From contig JBCCOK010000009.1 of assembly GCA_039025395.1 (NCBI GenBank), forward strand, positions 1 to 64,000: 64,000 nt of DNA. The letters are read 5' to 3'. Shown piece by piece: positions 16,648 to 24,986 of the stretch. Below the pieces are notes generated by a model. That model had not been told where the DNA came from. It worked only from the letters and a program-made list of their open reading frames with translations, and ran no database searches. The position numbers and the translations under genes are program-made. Source of the DNA: Hoeflea_A sp039025395. GTDB taxonomy: Bacteria; Pseudomonadota; Alphaproteobacteria; Rhizobiales; Rhizobiaceae. Within the stretch, counting starts at the first letter, position 1. Each line of letters begins with the position of its first letter.

Positions 16648-17856
16648 TCAGGATGCCGAAGCAATTGCTTCGGCAAGAACCTTGAGACCGAGTATGAGGT
16701 GGTCTTCGGCGGTGTCCTCATCAAACGCATGGCTTATGCCGCCTATGGACGGTACAAAGAGCATCGCCGCAGGCATCAGCCGGGACACGTTGGCGGCATC
16801 GTGGAGCGCGCCCGACGGCATTGACCTCCAGGCGCCCGGCGCGATGCGATCTGCGGCGGAGCGCAGACACGCCTTCAGACTTTCACTCATGATCGCCGGC
16901 GGCACAGCCATGTGGGCAGAGCATTCCAGTTCGAGACCGTAGCGGCCCGCGCTTTCCTCGGCGGTTGCCAAGATCACTTCATGCATCCGGTCGAGCCGGT
17001 TTTCGTCGCCGTCGCGCCACTGCATCGCAAACTGTGCTTCGCCGGGCACGATCGATGCGGCATTGGGATGCAGTGCGACGCGTCCGATCGTCCAGACCGT
17101 TGCCGGCGTGACAATTTCTGAAAGTTTTTCGTTTAACCCGACAGCGAAGTCGGCAAGGCCCTGAAAGGCATCGCGGCGCATAGCCATCGGGGTCGTGCCG
17201 GCATGGTTCTGGCGGCCATGGAAGGTCAGGTTCTGGCTCCGGATGCCAACGATATGATCGACGATCCCGATCGCCTCGCCCGACTCATCGAGCACAGGCC
17301 CCTGTTCGATATGTGCTTCAACAAAAGCGGAAAACCGGCCAGGCGCAATGAACGCGTCGGAACAATGATCCGCCATTGTCGCGCGCATGTCCTTGAAGCT
17401 GCACCCGGCAGGATCCAAGAGCCTGTCCGCTTCTGATAGCGGCAAATCGCCTGACCATATACGGCTGCCAGTCAGCACCCCGAAGCGGCCTTCTTCGTCC
17501 TGGAAGGAAACGACCGCCACAGGCGGGCCACCTGTCTCGATCGCGGCGCGCGCCACCTCGAGTGCGGCAACGACCCCATAGGCGCCGTCGAGCCATCCGC
17601 CCTCCGGTTGGGAATCCGTGTGGGAACCGGTGAGCAGACAGGGACCGTCGCCCGGCGGCAGGCCAAACAGATTGCCAACCGGATCGAACACCGGCTCAAG
17701 GCCGGCTTCGCGCATCCGCCGCGAAAGCCACATCCGCGCCTCGATATCGGGCTTTGAAAAGGCCGGGCGGACAACCCCCGTACCGGTTTTACCGAACGCA
17801 CGCAGCGCACGCAGATCCGCCAGCATGCGATCCGGATTGATCTCTATATCAGGCAA
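16648..17856 (-). CDS. M20-family allantoate amidohydrolase / N-carbamoyl-L-amino-acid hydrolase
   Basis: A cytoplasmic dinuclear metal hydrolase of about 403 residues. The conserved blocks are present: LTGSHTDSQPEGGWLDGAYG (metal ligands His and Asp), FQDEEGRFG (Glu pair), EAHIEQGPVLD (His ligand) and MPSGALHDAANV near the C-terminus (last His). The EAHIEQGP motif is typical of the allantoate/ureidoglycolate and N-carbamoyl amino-acid hydrolase group rather than peptidases. I prefer a TTG start at 17856, just before the family's INPDRMLADL start. A longer reading frame to 17967 also begins with TTG but has no ribosome site. The exact substrate cannot be read from sequence. Confidence 0.85.
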   Translation of the reverse strand: MPDIEINPDRMLADLRALRAFGKTGTGVVRPAFSKPDIEARMWLSRRMREAGLEPVFDPVGNLFGLPPGDGPCLLTGSHTDSQPEGGWLDGAYGVVAALEVARAAIETGGPPVAVVSFQDEEGRFGVLTGSRIWSGDLPLSEADRLLDPAGCSFKDMRATMADHCSDAFIAPGRFSAFVEAHIEQGPVLDESGEAIGIVDHIVGIRSQNLTFHGRQNHAGTTPMAMRRDAFQGLADFAVGLNEKLSEIVTPATVWTIGRVALHPNAASIVPGEAQFAMQWRDGDENRLDRMHEVILATAEESAGRYGLELECSAHMAVPPAIMSESLKACLRSAADRIAPGAWRSMPSGALHDAANVSRLMPAAMLFVPSIGGISHAFDEDTAEDHLILGLKVLAEAIASAS

Positions 17857-18119
17857 TGTTCTGCCCCCAAATTCGGCTTGCAACAACCTTTGGAGTTTCA
17901 AAAACGGGAGACCTTGCACGGTAACCGTGTTTTCGGAAAGTCTGTTGGAAACGGCCTGTCCCGCCAAGGCTTGATTGACAGTAAGTTTCCTTGCCCGTTA
18001 CACTTTTTTCGGACATCAGGTCCATCCGGGGCGGCGTGTTTCGACCGGCCGAACGGTCGGCGGTGCAATGCGATGGCATGCTCACCGGCAACTGTTTCAG
18101 CGGGTTGAGGAGGTCTGTC

Positions 18120-18641
18120 ATGCGTATTCGTGCTTTGGGCATTTTTTCTTTCATTTTCATTGGTTTATCGGCGACGATTGCAGTTTCGCAAGATGCAACC
18201 TCTGGTGATCAAGATGCTGATTTCATCATCAAGGTCCCGGTTCGGTTCGATAATCTGCACAAAAATGTCACAGGATCCTATGTGCATTGCGAAGCCTATT
18301 CGCCCGACTACACCTATGGAGAGACGGAAAGCCCGGCATCGGTTTCTTCCGGCGACCTCGGCACCGAGGATTTCGATGATGTCGTGGAAATGAGCCTTTC
18401 CGTGCGCGACTATTGGGATCCGGACGATACCACGGAAATCGTCTGCGAAATGACCTTTACCGTTCAGACGGATCGCGGCGTGGAGCGCATCGATTCAAGC
18501 CTTTACGGCCCGACGACCGCCTTCGGTCAGAATCGCGATGCGTGCCGCAACGAAGTCGAATGGCTGCGCGCCGCCTGCACCGAGAAGGACTCGACAGCGC
18601 TGGGTATCATTCGCCATTCGCTGGCTGACGCAGAGCAGTGA
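18120..18641 (+). CDS. Exported protein of unknown function, first gene of a coupled pair
   Basis: A 173-residue protein with a clear Sec signal peptide (MRIRALGIFSFIFIGLSATI, cleavage after AVS). The mature protein is acidic, has four cysteines and ends with a short amphipathic segment. I do not recognise the family. The start at 18120 is supported by a perfect GAGGAGGT site 6 bases upstream. Its stop overlaps the start of the next gene by 4 bases (ATGA), so the two exported proteins are made together and probably work together. Confidence 0.75.
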   Translation: MRIRALGIFSFIFIGLSATIAVSQDATSGDQDADFIIKVPVRFDNLHKNVTGSYVHCEAYSPDYTYGETESPASVSSGDLGTEDFDDVVEMSLSVRDYWDPDDTTEIVCEMTFTVQTDRGVERIDSSLYGPTTAFGQNRDACRNEVEWLRAACTEKDSTALGIIRHSLADAEQ

Positions 18642-20716
18642 TGCGGCGCTGTGGCATGGCGGCGCTTTGTGCCGCCCTGGCTCTTGCTTTTCCGGGCGGC
18701 GCTTTCGCGCAGCAGAGCTCCGGCGCGTCTTTTGCTGCGGTCTGTGCTGCGCTTGACGAGCCGTCAGGACTTTACCGCACGAGCGACGACCAATGGGAAG
18801 CGCGCTGGTCTTTTACAAGCCCGGGCGACACGGCGAGACCGGGCGACGCATTCCTTGCCGAACAGACCCACCTTCCCGACACCGATGAGCGGGGTCCGGG
18901 GCCGCACTATGTGCTCTACGGCGTTATCGGTCCGGACTGTGCAACGCTGACAGGCAAATGGCGGGCGCTGTTTGCGCCGGACGGTGAAAGGCTGATGACA
19001 GGCGACTTCTCGGCGGAGATTTTGCCCGGCAGAATTGTCATTGCGCAGGCCGATGACGACCCCGAAAATCCGCATGGTCTTGCCGGTCCGAGCTTTGTCT
19101 TTGTCGAAGAGCCGGACCCGCCTGTTTTGATTGTCTTTGCCGATGCGCTGACGCTGCAGGGCCAGGCAGGCAGAGCGGCGCCGGTCGCACTCGAGGATGA
19201 ACTGTCCTTTACCGGTGCAGCAACGGCGGCACAGACCGTGGCTCTATCCAATCCGCTGACGTTCACAGGAAGGCGCTTGTCGGCGGCTGGGATCGACATT
19301 GGCCGCCCGCTTGCCTTCAGCGGCGTTACGCAAGCGCCTTCGACGATCAACGTTGAAGACACGCTTATCTTCAGCGGCAAGGCGCCCGCTAGCCGCAACA
19401 TCGATATTGCGTCTACTCTGGCTTTTTCCGGCGAGCCACTGACCCGGCGGACCGTGGTCCTTGCTCCCGGCCTCGCCTTCACCGGTCAAAGCCGTCAAAC
19501 CAGCACCGTAACCCTGCCAGTGGCGTTGAACTTTTCCGGCGTTGCAAGTCCAATCCGTACCGTGATGCTTTCAGCGCCACTCGAGTTCCGCAGAGGCAAA
19601 GACCGCAGCCGCAACATCACCACCGCAGAACTCGCCTTCAGCGGCGCTACCGAAGCGTCTCTCCAAACGATCGACCTTGTGCGCCCGCTGGAATTTTCAG
19701 GCCTTGAGACAAGCCAACGCGCAGTCGCGCTCGTCACAAGGCTGGTTTTTCCAGGCGATACCGCAGCTGCCCGCGCTGCCGTCATTGCCTCTCCGGCCGA
19801 CCCGGCAGGCGCCGGGCCCTGCGGCGCTTTGATCGATGAATCAATAGCGCCGCCGCAAGTCGACGCGCTGATACCGCAGGCAGCGGACGATGTTATAGCG
19901 GAAAATATCGAAGCATTGCGTGCTGCCCTTTCACCCTATGCGCAGAGGACTGCCGATGCGCTCGACGCGCAGGCGGATTGCATGCAACGACGGCTGGTTG
20001 CATTTGAGGCGCTTACCGCTCTGTCGCCGCATGATCGCTGGGCGCAAAACCCGGCCTTTGACGGCCAGCGCTTCTACACGGATCAAATCAAGGCGGTACG
20101 CAATGCGGCGCTCTATGCCCGGCAGGTCGCATGGGAACTCGATGGGATCGCCATGGCAATGGCGGACGAGGAAACGTTCTACATCTTCGATACGCTTGAC
20201 GATCCGGAGGCAATGAAATTCGGTCTGGTCACGGGCGATGCGGTCGAACCGGCTGTCACCGACGGCGCCTCCATGCGCAAGGGGGATTTTGAACTCTTGC
20301 AGAAACATGCCGAAAGCGATGCAACGGCTCTGATGACGCAGCGAAACCGCTATTTTCTGCGCAAGATTGCTCAGCGCATGCGTTACCTCGATGCGCTGAT
20401 GGCACGAACCGCCGCTGGATTGGCGGATTGGACGACGATCGAAAATCATCTGACGCGCAGCTTCATGCCGCGGGTTGCCTCGGCTATCGGGCTCAGGATC
20501 AACGAACTCAAGGCCGCTCACGACAATACAGCGCCGCCAACCGCACCGTTCATTATCCCGGCCGGCGAATTCGACACCTATTTTGAAGATTTTGCCCGAC
20601 TGACCCAGACACGCGGTCCCAAGATCGGCAATGCTACCTTCCGCGATTTCATGAACAACAAGGTGTGGTACGGCGAATACGATCAGTGGCCGGACGCATC
20701 CGTGGTCGTGCAGTGA
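18638..20716 (+). CDS. Large exported protein with twelve 18-residue repeats, function unknown
   Basis: A 692-residue protein in three parts. After a signal peptide (cleavage after AFA near residue 24) comes a region of about 130 residues rich in Trp, Asp and Gly. Residues 158 to 373 consist of twelve tandem copies of an 18-residue unit with the pattern [R/Q]-x-[V/I]-x-[L/I]-x-x-x-L-x-F-[S/T]-G followed by about five variable residues. The last 300 residues are mostly alpha-helical and contain no motif I know. The alternating hydrophobics in each unit suggest two short beta strands per repeat, as in a beta-solenoid or stacked sheet. The gene is translationally coupled to the preceding small exported protein. 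Probably periplasmic or surface-exposed. Confidence 0.75.
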   Translation: MMRRCGMAALCAALALAFPGGAFAQQSSGASFAAVCAALDEPSGLYRTSDDQWEARWSFTSPGDTARPGDAFLAEQTHLPDTDERGPGPHYVLYGVIGPDCATLTGKWRALFAPDGERLMTGDFSAEILPGRIVIAQADDDPENPHGLAGPSFVFVEEPDPPVLIVFADALTLQGQAGRAAPVALEDELSFTGAATAAQTVALSNPLTFTGRRLSAAGIDIGRPLAFSGVTQAPSTINVEDTLIFSGKAPASRNIDIASTLAFSGEPLTRRTVVLAPGLAFTGQSRQTSTVTLPVALNFSGVASPIRTVMLSAPLEFRRGKDRSRNITTAELAFSGATEASLQTIDLVRPLEFSGLETSQRAVALVTRLVFPGDTAAARAAVIASPADPAGAGPCGALIDESIAPPQVDALIPQAADDVIAENIEALRAALSPYAQRTADALDAQADCMQRRLVAFEALTALSPHDRWAQNPAFDGQRFYTDQIKAVRNAALYARQVAWELDGIAMAMADEETFYIFDTLDDPEAMKFGLVTGDAVEPAVTDGASMRKGDFELLQKHAESDATALMTQRNRYFLRKIAQRMRYLDALMARTAAGLADWTTIENHLTRSFMPRVASAIGLRINELKAAHDNTAPPTAPFIIPAGEFDTYFEDFARLTQTRGPKIGNATFRDFMNNKVWYGEYDQWPDASVVVQ
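19109..19756 (+). repeat. Tandem 54-base coding repeat (18-residue protein repeat)
   Basis: Twelve in-frame units of 54 bases encoding the motif ending L-x-F-[S/T]-G. Spacing between successive F-x-G positions is exactly 18 residues in ten cases and 17 then 19 in one adjacent pair. DNA identity between units is low, so the repeat is old and kept by protein structure rather than by recent duplication. Confidence 0.8.
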
Positions 20717-20843
20717 CTGCTGCCATGGGCCCATGGCGCGCATGATGAAGGTTGCGGGCGGTATCCCCGTTTACAGAAACAAGCATGCCGCATGGCGTGC
20801 AGGCTGCCGCTTCAACTTCGAAAAGCTGGACAACCGATAGGGC

Positions 20844-21548
20844 TCAATCCGCCGATTTGCGCCCTGCCAGCCACGCGTCGAATGCAGCGGCAAGTTCCGG
20901 CTCGTCGCGGCGGAACAACGCGACCTTGGTGTCCTGCGTGAACGGCCCGGCGCTGACGCACAGGCGCGCATCCGTTTGCGCCAGATAGTCGGCTTCAATC
21001 GAATCGGTGAACATCACGTCGGCGACTTCGGCGCGCAGATATTCGAACGGCAGCTCGTTGTTGGGCAGGATGGTCAGAATGGCGTTGCGGACATTGGCCA
21101 GCGCAAAGCGCTCATTCGTGCCACCGCGGTTGGAGACGATGCGTATGCCGGCGCGATCGATCGCATCCAGCGAGCCCATCGCCTCGGCGATCGAACAACG
21201 GGCGAGCGCCACCTTGCCGAATGTCTCGATCGTATCGGAAGCGATCGCCACCTCGGCGCGATCCTTTGTCCAACTGATACCACCTATGGCAAGCGCAAAC
21301 CTGTCCGCTTGCAGATCGGCCATCAGGTCCGGCCAGGTGGTTTGCACAAAGGTGATTTCGCGACCGGTCTCGGCAGCGAAGGCGCGGATCAATTCCACAT
21401 CCCTACCCAACCACTCGCCAGTTGCCGGGTCATAGACGGTGAGTGGCGCATAGTCGCCAGTGGATCCGACCAGAAGGGTCTCTGCTGCGGCAGGCGTCGC
21501 GGCTGAAACGAGAAAAAGAAAAGCGAAAAGGAAACGGGCTTTATGCAT
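20844..21548 (-). CDS. PheC-like periplasmic cyclohexadienyl dehydratase / solute-binding protein
   Basis: A 234-residue periplasmic type II binding-protein fold. It has a signal peptide (cleavage after AAA near residue 22), then GDYAPLTVYDPATGEWLGRDVEL, QTTWPDLMADLQADRFALAI, SNRGGTNERFA and ADVMFTDSIEADY. These last blocks closely track the Pseudomonas PheC enzyme, which converts arogenate/prephenate to Phe/phenylpyruvate in the periplasm, rather than ordinary amino-acid binding proteins. The family includes both enzymes and binding proteins, so activity must be tested. The start at 21548 is set by the signal peptide. It is divergent from the COG0523 gene, with a Zur-like box between them. 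Confidence 0.75.
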   Translation of the reverse strand: MHKARFLFAFLFLVSAATPAAAETLLVGSTGDYAPLTVYDPATGEWLGRDVELIRAFAAETGREITFVQTTWPDLMADLQADRFALAIGGISWTKDRAEVAIASDTIETFGKVALARCSIAEAMGSLDAIDRAGIRIVSNRGGTNERFALANVRNAILTILPNNELPFEYLRAEVADVMFTDSIEADYLAQTDARLCVSAGPFTQDTKVALFRRDEPELAAAFDAWLAGRKSAD

Positions 21549-21693
21549 GGCGGCCGACCCTTTCGTGGTAGTTAAACTCCACTCACTCATCTATCTCTTT
21601 AACTGTGAATGCAAGAGGGGTCGAAGGTTGCTGTGAGCAATTTAAATACATTCTAAAAATACCTTGCCATTCGGAAGCAGGACGCGCTAGGGA

Positions 21694-21711
21694 GTTATGT
21701 AATAACATTAC
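21694..21711. promoter_or_regulatory. Candidate Zur operator
   Basis: The 18-base site GTTATGTAATAACATTAC differs at one position from the rhizobial zinc-uptake regulator consensus as I remember it (GTAATGTAATAACATTAC). It lies 23 bases before the GTG start of a COG0523 zinc-type GTPase, a classic Zur target. It could also affect the divergent PheC-like gene about 145 bases away. Zur binds with zinc and represses, so transcription would rise when zinc is scarce. Confidence 0.75.
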
Positions 21712-21733
21712 CTACATCAATGGAGATTGGCCT

Positions 21734-22948
21734 GTGTCCGATGCGCGCTTGCCTGTAACCGTCCTGTCCGGCTTTCTGGGTGCCGGAAAAACCACCTTGC
21801 TCAATCAAGTGCTGAACAATCGCGAAGGACTTCGCGTCGCCGTCATCGTGAATGACATGTCGGAGGTCAATATTGACGCGGACCTTGTCCGGGCGGGCGG
21901 TGCAGAACTGAGCAAAACCGACGAAACTCTCGTCGAAATGACGAACGGGTGCATCTGCTGCACGCTGCGGGATGACCTGCTGGTCGAAGTCCGCCGGCTC
22001 GCTGAAGAAAAGAAGTTCGATTACCTGCTCATCGAATCGACCGGCATATCTGAACCGCTTCCCGTGGCGGCGACCTTCGAGTTCGAAGACGAGCAGCAGC
22101 AAAGTCTTTCAGATGTTGCACGCCTCGATACGATGGTGACCGTGGTAGATGCGGTCAATCTCATGAAAGACTATGTTAGCCACGATTTTCTGAGCGATCG
22201 CGGAGAGACCCTCGGCGACGAGGATGAGCGCACGCTTGTCCATCTCCTGACGGACCAGATCGAATTTGCCGATATCGTCATCCTCAATAAGATCAGTGCT
22301 GCTGAGCCGGGAAAGTTGGACGCCGCACGCAAGATCATCCGCAGCCTCAATGCAGATGCCCGGATTATCGAAACCGACTACGCCAAAATCAATGCAAACG
22401 ACATCCTGAACACAGGGCTTTTCGACTTTCAAAAAGCACACGAACATCCCCATTGGGCCAAGGAGCTTTACGGGTTTGCCGACCACGTGCCGGAAACGGA
22501 AGAGTATGGCGTTACCTCCTATGTCTATCGGGCGCGCCGGCCGTTTGATCCGCAGAAGATCCACGCGTTCCTGAACAGCCCCATGCCCGGGGTCATTCGC
22601 GCCAAAGGGCACTTCTGGCTTGCCACGCGTCCGGACTGGGTTGCGGAGTTTTCCCTGGCAGGCGCGCTGTCGAATGTCAGCCCCATCGGGACATGGTGGG
22701 CTTCGATGCCCGAGAGCTATTGGCCTGAAGACGAACGCGCACAGACCTATATCAAAAATCTTTGGAGCGAACCGTTCGGCGATCGGCGCCAGGAGCTTGT
22801 GTTTATTGGCACCGGCATCGACTGGAAAGCCATGAGGAATGCCTTGGACGATTGCCTCATTGGTCAAGATGAAGGCGATGATCTGACTGCATTCGCGAAC
22901 CTGCCCGATCCCTTCCCGAATTGGCGGCGCCGAGAAGAGGCGGCGTGA
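21734..22948 (+). CDS. COG0523 (CobW/ZNG1-type) GTPase metallochaperone
   Basis: A G3E-family GTPase of 404 residues. The P-loop GFLGAGKTTLLN is at the N-terminus, the metal-binding CxCC motif appears in NGCICCTLRDDLL, Walker B-like LIESTGISEP follows, and the guanine-specificity motif is ILNKIS. The C-terminal CobW domain is present (SYVYRARRPFDPQKIH). Members deliver zinc or cobalt to client enzymes. The adjacent Zur-like box argues for the zinc-scarcity branch rather than cobalamin synthesis. The start is GTG at 21734, preceded by GGAG 8 bases upstream; the open frame extends further upstream through the operator and is not translated there in my reading. Confidence 0.88.
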   Translation: MSDARLPVTVLSGFLGAGKTTLLNQVLNNREGLRVAVIVNDMSEVNIDADLVRAGGAELSKTDETLVEMTNGCICCTLRDDLLVEVRRLAEEKKFDYLLIESTGISEPLPVAATFEFEDEQQQSLSDVARLDTMVTVVDAVNLMKDYVSHDFLSDRGETLGDEDERTLVHLLTDQIEFADIVILNKISAAEPGKLDAARKIIRSLNADARIIETDYAKINANDILNTGLFDFQKAHEHPHWAKELYGFADHVPETEEYGVTSYVYRARRPFDPQKIHAFLNSPMPGVIRAKGHFWLATRPDWVAEFSLAGALSNVSPIGTWWASMPESYWPEDERAQTYIKNLWSEPFGDRRQELVFIGTGIDWKAMRNALDDCLIGQDEGDDLTAFANLPDPFPNWRRREEAA

Positions 22949-23201
22949 ACGGGCGCCGTTCCTGTCTGAAAAAGGGCTTTGGTCATCCTGGGTCACCGGC
23001 CGCTCGGCAGGAGACAGCTTAAAGTGCTCTGATCGGTCTGCTCAGAGCAAGCCGGGCGCATCTTGGTTTCTCGCCCAGCGCATGGCTCTGTTTCGGCGAT
23101 TGCCTGCAGAGTGCTATTGACGTGACCGGTCTCGGACCTACCTCGAGCACATCAAGAGCGGACGCTTTTCGTCCGACGGTCAAGGACGGGTCCTCTTTGC
23201 C
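22949..23201. other. Intergenic region with a short inverted repeat
   Basis: 253 bases without a gene. An inverted repeat GCTCTGA-N9-TCAGAGC lies at 23026-23048 without a following T-run. Otherwise nothing recognisable; a promoter for the next gene is expected near 23150. Confidence 0.3.
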
Positions 23202-23546
23202 ATGAAACGCTATGCCTGGTTTGCACTGCTGGCGATACTGGCTGCACCGCTGCCCGCCCTTGCGGCCACCCTCACTGCCGAGCAGATTCAAGCCGAAATG
23301 CTGAAAAAGACCATTGTCACCTGGCGGTTCGGCATGCGGGTCACAATGCGCTACATGGAGGGCGGTGTCGTATCGGCCAGCGCGCTCCTTGGTTCTGTCG
23401 ATGGCTCATGGGAGGCGCGCGGCAATGAAATCTGTTCGACCTTTCCAAGCGGACCCGCCAAGGGTACAAGCTGCGTCAGTTTTCGTCGTCTTGGCGAAAA
23501 CCGGTATATCAGCTCGGAGGGTGTGCGGTTCCGCGTTATCGACTGA
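23202..23546 (+). CDS. Small exported protein of unknown function
   Basis: 114 residues with a Sec signal peptide (MKRYAWFALLAILAAPLPAL, cleavage after ALA). The mature part of about 90 residues has two Cys that could pair and alternating hydrophobics consistent with a small beta barrel or sandwich (WRFGMRVTMRYMEGG, SVDGSWEARGNEIC). It resembles small rhizobial periplasmic proteins of unknown role. It stands alone. Confidence 0.7.
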   Translation: MKRYAWFALLAILAAPLPALAATLTAEQIQAEMLKKTIVTWRFGMRVTMRYMEGGVVSASALLGSVDGSWEARGNEICSTFPSGPAKGTSCVSFRRLGENRYISSEGVRFRVID

Positions 23547-23652
23547 AGCAATTGTGAACGCGCCCGATTTGCCATAGGTGTACAATCCGTGGGTAAAGCC
23601 GCCGCCCGGCAAGGGTTTGTATTCCTGCAATCCGCCTTAAATACAGAATGCC

Positions 23653-24552
23653 ATGCAGCAGACGCTCAAGCGATTCGCAGACAAGATCACGCCCGGCATC
23701 ATCGCGTCAGCCTCTATCCACGCGATCATCGTGTTGTTGCTGATTTTCGGCCTGCCGCAACTGGCGCTTGCTCCGCAAGAGCCGGAAACGATCCAGGTGC
23801 AGCTGATTTCGCCGGAGGCATTGCAGCAAGAAGAGGAAGAACAGGAAGAGCAGCACACGGAATCCGAGCCTGAACCCGTGCCGGAAACCGAGGAGACGGC
23901 CGAGACCGCAACCGAGCCGCCCCCTGGTGCAGACGAAACGGCCTCGGCCGAACAGGCGCTAGCGCAGCCGTTGCGCACGCTTCGTCCCGTTTATCTCTTC
24001 GGGGAAGAGGATGCGGGCTCCGAACAGTCGGAAGACGGCAGTTCGCCGGACGGGGCGGAAGCAGATGCGGACGCGTTGAGCGAGGATCAAGCTGATGATC
24101 CGGCAACACCGGAGCCGATCATCGAAGCAGAGGAGTCAACGGACGTTGAAGTCGTCGCTGCACCTGAGGCCGAAGAAGAGCCACAACAGGCCGAAGAGAC
24201 GAGCGAAACAGCGCTCTCATTGATCGAAGATCAAGACGAGGTCGCAACGACCGCGATCAACCAGATGCCGCGCGGAATCCGGGCTGGCGAACTCTGCGCA
24301 TCCGCATTGCGGCTTCGGCTTCTTGGCGGGCTGCCCGAATATTGGCCGGATCTGATCCCAACCTACCGTCTGGACGAGGGAACGGTCTTGCAGGTTCGCC
24401 GGGGAGCGTTCCGGTCGAATGCACGCTGGTACAATCTGGAATTCCGTTGCGAGATCGACGAGGCGGCAACCCGGGTCGTGGCTTTTGATTTCGACGTTGG
24501 CGACCCTGTTCCACGCGCCGATTGGGCAAGCCGGGGGCTGCCGGAATCCTAG
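23653..24552 (+). CDS. DUF930 protein with a TonB-like N-terminal half
   Basis: A 299-residue envelope protein. One N-terminal membrane segment (about residues 15-37, SASIHAIIVLLLIFGLP) is followed by a long acidic Glu/Pro-rich linker (about 45-195) of the sort that spans the periplasm in TonB or TolA. The C-terminal domain of about 90 residues, with LCASALRLRLLGGLPEYWP, AFRSNARWYNLEFRCEID and VGDPVPRADW, matches DUF930, a domain found mostly in Hyphomicrobiales. Function unknown. The layout (anchor, rod, terminal domain) suggests an interaction at or near the outer membrane. Confidence 0.82.
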   Translation: MQQTLKRFADKITPGIIASASIHAIIVLLLIFGLPQLALAPQEPETIQVQLISPEALQQEEEEQEEQHTESEPEPVPETEETAETATEPPPGADETASAEQALAQPLRTLRPVYLFGEEDAGSEQSEDGSSPDGAEADADALSEDQADDPATPEPIIEAEESTDVEVVAAPEAEEEPQQAEETSETALSLIEDQDEVATTAINQMPRGIRAGELCASALRLRLLGGLPEYWPDLIPTYRLDEGTVLQVRRGAFRSNARWYNLEFRCEIDEAATRVVAFDFDVGDPVPRADWASRGLPES

Positions 24553-24785
24553 AACAGGTCGGGCTCGGACTGCATGATTCGACCGGCCGATGGCAAAAGA
24601 ACATTGCGCAGCGGAGGCGACATGATCCCGATATTGTACCGCCTTTCCGGTGGGCTATCGGGACGGTTTTCATCGGACACCGCAGTTCGCCGGGTTTGAA
24701 GCGCAAAAACAGCAGCCTGCGCCCGGTGTGATGATAACTGCGATGTCCGTTTGGTTTTTCCCCTGCGATTCTTATCCGGCGATCC
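24553..24785. other. Intergenic region with short direct repeats
   Basis: About 230 bases. Near 24777-24815 three imperfect copies of a CCGGCGATTCT-like motif follow one another. No convincing gene; a 25-codon frame at 24622 with a GGAGG site is too short to support. Confidence 0.25.
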
Positions 24786-24986
24786 TTACCCGGCGATTCT
24801 GGCCCGGTGATCGTTCGCCGCATAGGGGTCCTTTTCCGTTTCAGTAATCAGGCCCTGCTCGGCTTCGAACAGCGCCATTCTGACCAGATAGGAAAGAAAT
24901 GGCTCGTCCATTTTCTGGGTTACTAACTCAGCGTCTGCCAGTTGACGCACAACAAATTCCAGGCTCTCAACTCGTTTGCAATCCAC
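24786..24986 (-). CDS. Small conserved hypothetical protein
   Basis: A 66-residue acidic soluble protein, probably helical (ESLEFVVRQLADAEL, then DEPFLSYLVRMALFEAEQ). Short proteins with this DEPxLxYLxRMAxxE pattern are frequent in Hyphomicrobiales as I recall them; their role is unknown. The start is GTG at 24986. It has no obvious operon partner. Confidence 0.6.
   Translation of the reverse strand: MDCKRVESLEFVVRQLADAELVTQKMDEPFLSYLVRMALFEAEQGLITETEKDPYAANDHRARIAG

Noticed and set aside
20722..20737. Perfect 16-base palindrome (GCCATGGGCCCATGGC) after the repeat-protein gene
   Set aside because: It has no loop and no T-run, and lies in GC-rich convergent intergenic sequence; a chance or weak structural element is as likely as a signal.
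24777..24815. Short direct repeats as a CRISPR-like or satellite array
   Set aside because: Only three imperfect copies of about 13 bases without spacers.
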